NCBI RefSeq assembly: GCF_023522835.1 | Contig: NZ_JALCZU010000007.1 | Coordinates: 62,001-126,000 of the forward strand | Length of the DNA: 64,000 nucleotides | Direction: 5' to 3' | DNA from: Oceanobacillus saliphilus | Lineage (GTDB): Bacteria; Bacillota; Bacilli; Bacillales; Amphibacillaceae | Shown here: one piece after another, positions 61,201 to 64,000 of the stretch | Layout: each line of letters begins with the position of its first letter | Position numbering within the stretch: the stretch's first letter is position 1 | The notes under the pieces: model-generated | The model's input: the letters and a program-made list of their open reading frames with translations, nothing else | Told to the model about the DNA's origin: nothing | Databases searched by the model: none | Made by a program: the position numbers and the translations under genes

Positions 61201-61531
61201 TCCAAAAGCCCCCTTCTTTGTTTTACTCACTATAGCTATTTATTTTCTAAGTCTTTGAATGCAGATTAATATCATTTTAGCAGAAGGAGGGTAAAATTTG
61301 TTAGAGATTAATCAAAAAGATGGAAAAATTCTATTATATCTATCTAAATAACATTTCCATACATATCATCCTTTCTAACTTGTTATCCATTCTAAACTGC
61401 TATTTTCTATAATCATATATTTCCATTTTTTTCTTGATTTACGATTATTTTGTCTGCCTTAGGGAAATTATAGGTAATGTTAAGCTTTATTTGGCTGCAA
61501 CTACAAATCTCAAAAGAAAAGAGGAGAAGGA
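61201..61531. other. Divergent intergenic region metA / catalase
   Basis: No S-box/SAM riboswitch is seen before metA. A 17-codon frame with AAGGAGGG and a TTG start (61298-61351) exists but resembles nothing. An imperfect PerR-like TATAATcATATA is near 61409. Both are weak. Confidence 0.4.
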
Positions 61532-63148
61532 ATGGCAAAAGATCCGTCAAAGGAGAATAATTCTCAAACGAATTTGGAAAATAATGATACGTTAACGACG
61601 AGACAGGGACATCCAGTGACAAATAATCAGAACATAAGAACTGTCGGAAATCGTGGGCCGGCTACACTTGAGAACTATGATTTCATTGAAAAGATCAGTC
61701 ATTTTGACAGGGAAAAAGTTCCTGAGCGGATTGTTCATGCCCGCGGTGCAGGTGCACATGGTTATTTTGAGACATATGGAACCGTTGGTGATGAACCAGT
61801 ATCCAAATATACCAGAGCTAAAGTTTTTCAAGATAAAGGAAAACAAACACCTGTATTTGTACGTTTTTCAACAGTAGTAAATAATGCAGGTTCCCCTGAA
61901 ACGGTACGTGACCCGCGTGGGTTTGCAGTTAAATTTTACACAGAAGATGGCAACTGGGATTTAGTAGGTAATAATTTAAAAATATTTTTTATCCGTGATG
62001 CCATGAAATTCCCTGACATGATCCATGCATTCCGACCAGATCCGGTAACAAATATTCAAGATGCAGAACGGTTCTTTGATTTTTGTGCCAATTCTCCTGA
62101 ATCATTTCATATGGTTACATTTATTTACTCACCTTGGGGAATACCGGCCAACTATCGAATGATGCAAGGTTCTGGAGTCAACACATACAAATGGGTCAAC
62201 AGTGAAGGAGAAGCTGTGCTTGTCAAGTACCACTGGGAACCTAAACAGGGCATCAAAAATCTGACTACGAAAGATGCGGAAGAAATTCAAGCCAAAAACT
62301 TCAACCATGCTACTGAAGATCTTTACGATGCAATCGAACAAGGAGATTATCCGGAGTGGGAGCTTTTTGTCCAAATCTTAAGTGATGACGATCATCCTGA
62401 GTTGGACTTTGATCCACTTGATGATACGAAACTGTGGCCAAAAGATCAGATTCCTTGGCGTCCTGTCGGAAAAATGATATTGAACAAGAATCCAGAGAAC
62501 TATTTCAATGAAGTGGAACAGGCTGCTTTCGGTACAGGGGTTCTTGTTGATGGGCTTGATTTCTCAGATGATAAAATGCTTCAGGGCAGAACATTCTCCT
62601 ATTCTGATACCCAACGTTATCGTGTAGGAGCAAATTATCTCCAAGTACCAATAAACGCTGCGAAAAAACGTGTCGCAACTAATCAGGAAGGTGGGCAACT
62701 GAGACACCAAAGTGATAAAGCTCCTGGTCAGAATCCGCACATAAATTATGAACCCTCCGTACTAGGCGGTCTGAAGGAAGCGGAACAGATTGGCAAGGAA
62801 CATACACCACATGTGGAAGGTAAGCTTGTCCGTGAATCCATTGACAGAAATGACAATACGAAACAGGCTGGACAAACCTACCGTGAATTTGAAGACTGGG
62901 AAAAAGACGAGTTAATCAGCAATCTCGTGAACGATCTTGCCACATGCGACCAGCGTATTCAAGATAAAATGATCGCTCTCGCTGAAGAAGCAGACGAGGA
63001 ATACGGCCGAAGATTGCGTGAAGGGCTCAAAAAGGCTGTTCAGATGCTGGACAAAAACGTATCAAGTCACCATCCACTAGGTGCAAAGGATGCTGAAAAA
63101 GCAAAGAAAGATGCAGTCGATAAAGGCCATGAAGCGGACCCTTATTAA
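61532..63148 (+). CDS. katA: Monofunctional heme catalase
   Basis: 538 residues. Breaks down H2O2. Distal His in [23 protein letters not shown]/heme region [27 protein letters not shown], distal Asn in [14 protein letters not shown], heme-ligand Tyr in [20 protein letters not shown]. The polar N-terminus (about 35 residues) and an acidic/basic C-terminal extension ([22 protein letters not shown]) are present. The assignment to KatA rather than the spore catalase KatX is not certain. RBS AGAGGAGAAGG. Confidence 0.9.
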   Translation: MAKDPSKENNSQTNLENNDTLTTRQGHPVTNNQNIRTVGNRGPATLENYDFIEKISHFDREKVPERIVHARGAGAHGYFETYGTVGDEPVSKYTRAKVFQDKGKQTPVFVRFSTVVNNAGSPETVRDPRGFAVKFYTEDGNWDLVGNNLKIFFIRDAMKFPDMIHAFRPDPVTNIQDAERFFDFCANSPESFHMVTFIYSPWGIPANYRMMQGSGVNTYKWVNSEGEAVLVKYHWEPKQGIKNLTTKDAEEIQAKNFNHATEDLYDAIEQGDYPEWELFVQILSDDDHPELDFDPLDDTKLWPKDQIPWRPVGKMILNKNPENYFNEVEQAAFGTGVLVDGLDFSDDKMLQGRTFSYSDTQRYRVGANYLQVPINAAKKRVATNQEGGQLRHQSDKAPGQNPHINYEPSVLGGLKEAEQIGKEHTPHVEGKLVRESIDRNDNTKQAGQTYREFEDWEKDELISNLVNDLATCDQRIQDKMIALAEEADEEYGRRLREGLKKAVQMLDKNVSSHHPLGAKDAEKAKKDAVDKGHEADPY

Positions 63149-63150
63149 TA

Positions 63151-63183
63151 AAGAAGCCGCTGTTTAAATTACAGCGGCTTCTT
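63151..63183 (+). terminator. Terminator of the catalase gene
   Basis: AAGAAGCCGCTGT / ACAGCGGCTTCTT perfect 13-bp stem with a 7-base loop. The tail is only weakly T-rich. Confidence 0.78.
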
Positions 63184-63255
63184 CCCTATTCACCAAAGAT
63201 TATCTGATTTTCGGCAGCTTATTGGATTACCTAACTTTCAATGAGCTTACAAAAT

Positions 63256-64000
63256 TTATCCCTTAACCGGTTTTATATATTTACCAATCAACCCATGTGT
63301 CGGGGAAAAGATAAAACTTACGAGAAAAACGATTCCTGTCGCAAATGCCATGGAACCTGATATCGATGTATCTATCCATGCAGCTAGGTAATACCCTAGA
63401 ATTGCTGATATCACACCAAATGAGCCGCTCAGTACAAGCATTATGGAAAGTTTGTCTGTCCATAGGTAAGCGGAAGCAGCAGGCGTGATTAACATTGCAA
63501 CGACCATTATTGCGCCAACTGCATCAAAAGAAGCAACGGTCGTGAGTGAAACGAGACTCATAAATAAATAATGCATCAATAGCACAGGAATGCCTAAGCT
63601 TGCCGCCAGCGCAGGATCGAATGAAGTAATCTTCCATTCCTTATAAAACACAAGGATGAAAAACAATACGATAAAGAATACGATTATTAGCATTGCGGTA
63701 GCCTGCGGAACATTGCCGACCAATGGAAGTGTTATTGTATTGAATGGGATAAACGTAATCTCACCCATTAAAGCATGCTGCACATCTAAATGCGCATTAC
63801 CGACAGATGTAGCAATAAGGACAACTCCAATTGCGAACAACGTCGTAAACACGATTCCAATCGCTGCATCCTGCTGAATATTAAATGTTTGGAGCCATTG
63901 AATTAAAACGGCAGTTAACAACCCTGCCAGCAATGCGCCTACCAACATATGCGGACCATTTAGTTCATTCGTAATCAAATAGGCAATGACAATGCCCAAA
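63256..64000 (-). CDS. Metal-ion ABC transporter permease (5' part outside window)
   Basis: At least 247 residues of an ABC-3 family permease (MntC/MntD, ZnuB type), open to the window edge, so the N-terminus is missing. About seven hydrophobic segments. DAAIGIVFTTLFAIGVVLIA, FDPALAASLGIPVLLMHYLFMSLVSLTTVASFDAVGAIMVVAMLITPAASAYLW and the FSPTHGLIGKYI end are typical. The substrate is probably Mn2+, Zn2+ or Fe2+. The ATPase and binding protein are presumably upstream, outside the window. Confidence 0.88.
   Translation of the reverse strand, partial: LGIVIAYLITNELNGPHMLVGALLAGLLTAVLIQWLQTFNIQQDAAIGIVFTTLFAIGVVLIATSVGNAHLDVQHALMGEITFIPFNTITLPLVGNVPQATAMLIIVFFIVLFFILVFYKEWKITSFDPALAASLGIPVLLMHYLFMSLVSLTTVASFDAVGAIMVVAMLITPAASAYLWTDKLSIMLVLSGSFGVISAILGYYLAAWIDTSISGSMAFATGIVFLVSFIFSPTHGLIGKYIKPVKG

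Noticed and set aside
61298-61351. A 17-codon ORF (TTG start) with a strong AAGGAGGG site.
   Set aside because: Too short to support, resembles no leader peptide and has no terminator after it; kept only as a note.
61404-61424. PerR-box-like TATAATcATATA upstream of the catalase gene.
   Set aside because: One base is missing from the consensus symmetry, so the match is not better than expected in AT-rich DNA.
61201-61531. Expected SAM riboswitch (S-box) before metA.
   Set aside because: None of the S-box motifs (such as the AGAG/GGAGGGA kink-turn parts) is found in order on the metA strand.

Overview
The window looks like ordinary chromosome from a low-GC, spore-forming member of the Bacillaceae. 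Gene content and protein style suggest the halotolerant Oceanobacillus/Virgibacillus side of the family. The evidence is strong AGGAGG-type ribosome binding sites, TTG/GTG starts, sigma-A promoters, a CotF-type coat protein, YfhD, YueI, YpgR, YkvR, SpxH-like and PadR/HAAS proteins, a BCCT osmolyte carrier and a PanF/YhdT pair. No phage, plasmid, CRISPR array or insertion sequence was seen. The genus is an inference.

Layout. 1-2.8 kb: end of trpA, then a TPP riboswitch with terminator leading into lipM-lipA (lipoate synthesis). 3-7.1 kb: small genes and a GntR-ABC-permease operon (minus strand) with an operator over a consensus promoter. 7.3-15.4 kb: a palindromic repeat, exoA, a metallo-beta-lactamase-fold hydrolase, a TctA-type permease, coat and small proteins, a DJ-1/PfpI protein and ypgR. 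15.4-23 kb: repeats, panF-yhdT, a 1235-residue YhcR-like secreted nuclease/nucleotidase with a possible Pho box, a wrecked SulP gene and uspA. 23.4-27.5 kb: tRNA-Ala(GGC) and a TPP-riboswitch thiamine salvage operon, thiW-tenA(frameshifted)-thiD-thiM-thiE. 27.7-34.9 kb: a collagen-like protein, a decayed DUF4956 gene, BCCT, YisP-like and MFS proteins, and D-cysteine desulfhydrase. 35-40.9 kb: hom-thrC-thrB, argF with two ARG boxes, HxlR plus DsbA-family protein. 41-45.5 kb: an rRNA methyltransferase, acetyltransferases, ykhA below an orphan B12-box leader, yqxD. 45.6-50.7 kb: hflX with an antibiotic-sensing type leader, a uppS paralogue, and a padR/DUF1700 operon with a DUF4173 gene. 51.3-58.2 kb: fetAB, a MarR cluster, a Ca/Na antiporter, and catE with a luciferase-like oxidoreductase. 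58.3-64 kb: preQ1 riboswitch-queT, a DUF3891 gene, two repeat types, metA, a catalase, and part of a metal ABC permease.

The most notable observation is the leader of hflX (47.1-47.4 kb, minus strand). It holds a promoter, a 13-codon upstream ORF (MASIRLRIQGLNR) with a strong ribosome binding site, and two terminators. The peptide has the Arg-Leu-Arg macrolide-stalling motif and resembles the ErmDL leader peptide, so hflX is probably induced by ribosome-targeting antibiotics through attenuation. Other points of interest are: a TPP riboswitch in front of lipoate rather than thiamine genes; a perfect B12 box in front of an acyl-CoA thioesterase; a dispersed repeat that supplies, in the same reading frame, the C-terminal tails of two unrelated proteins; and a family of about 118-bp palindromic elements.
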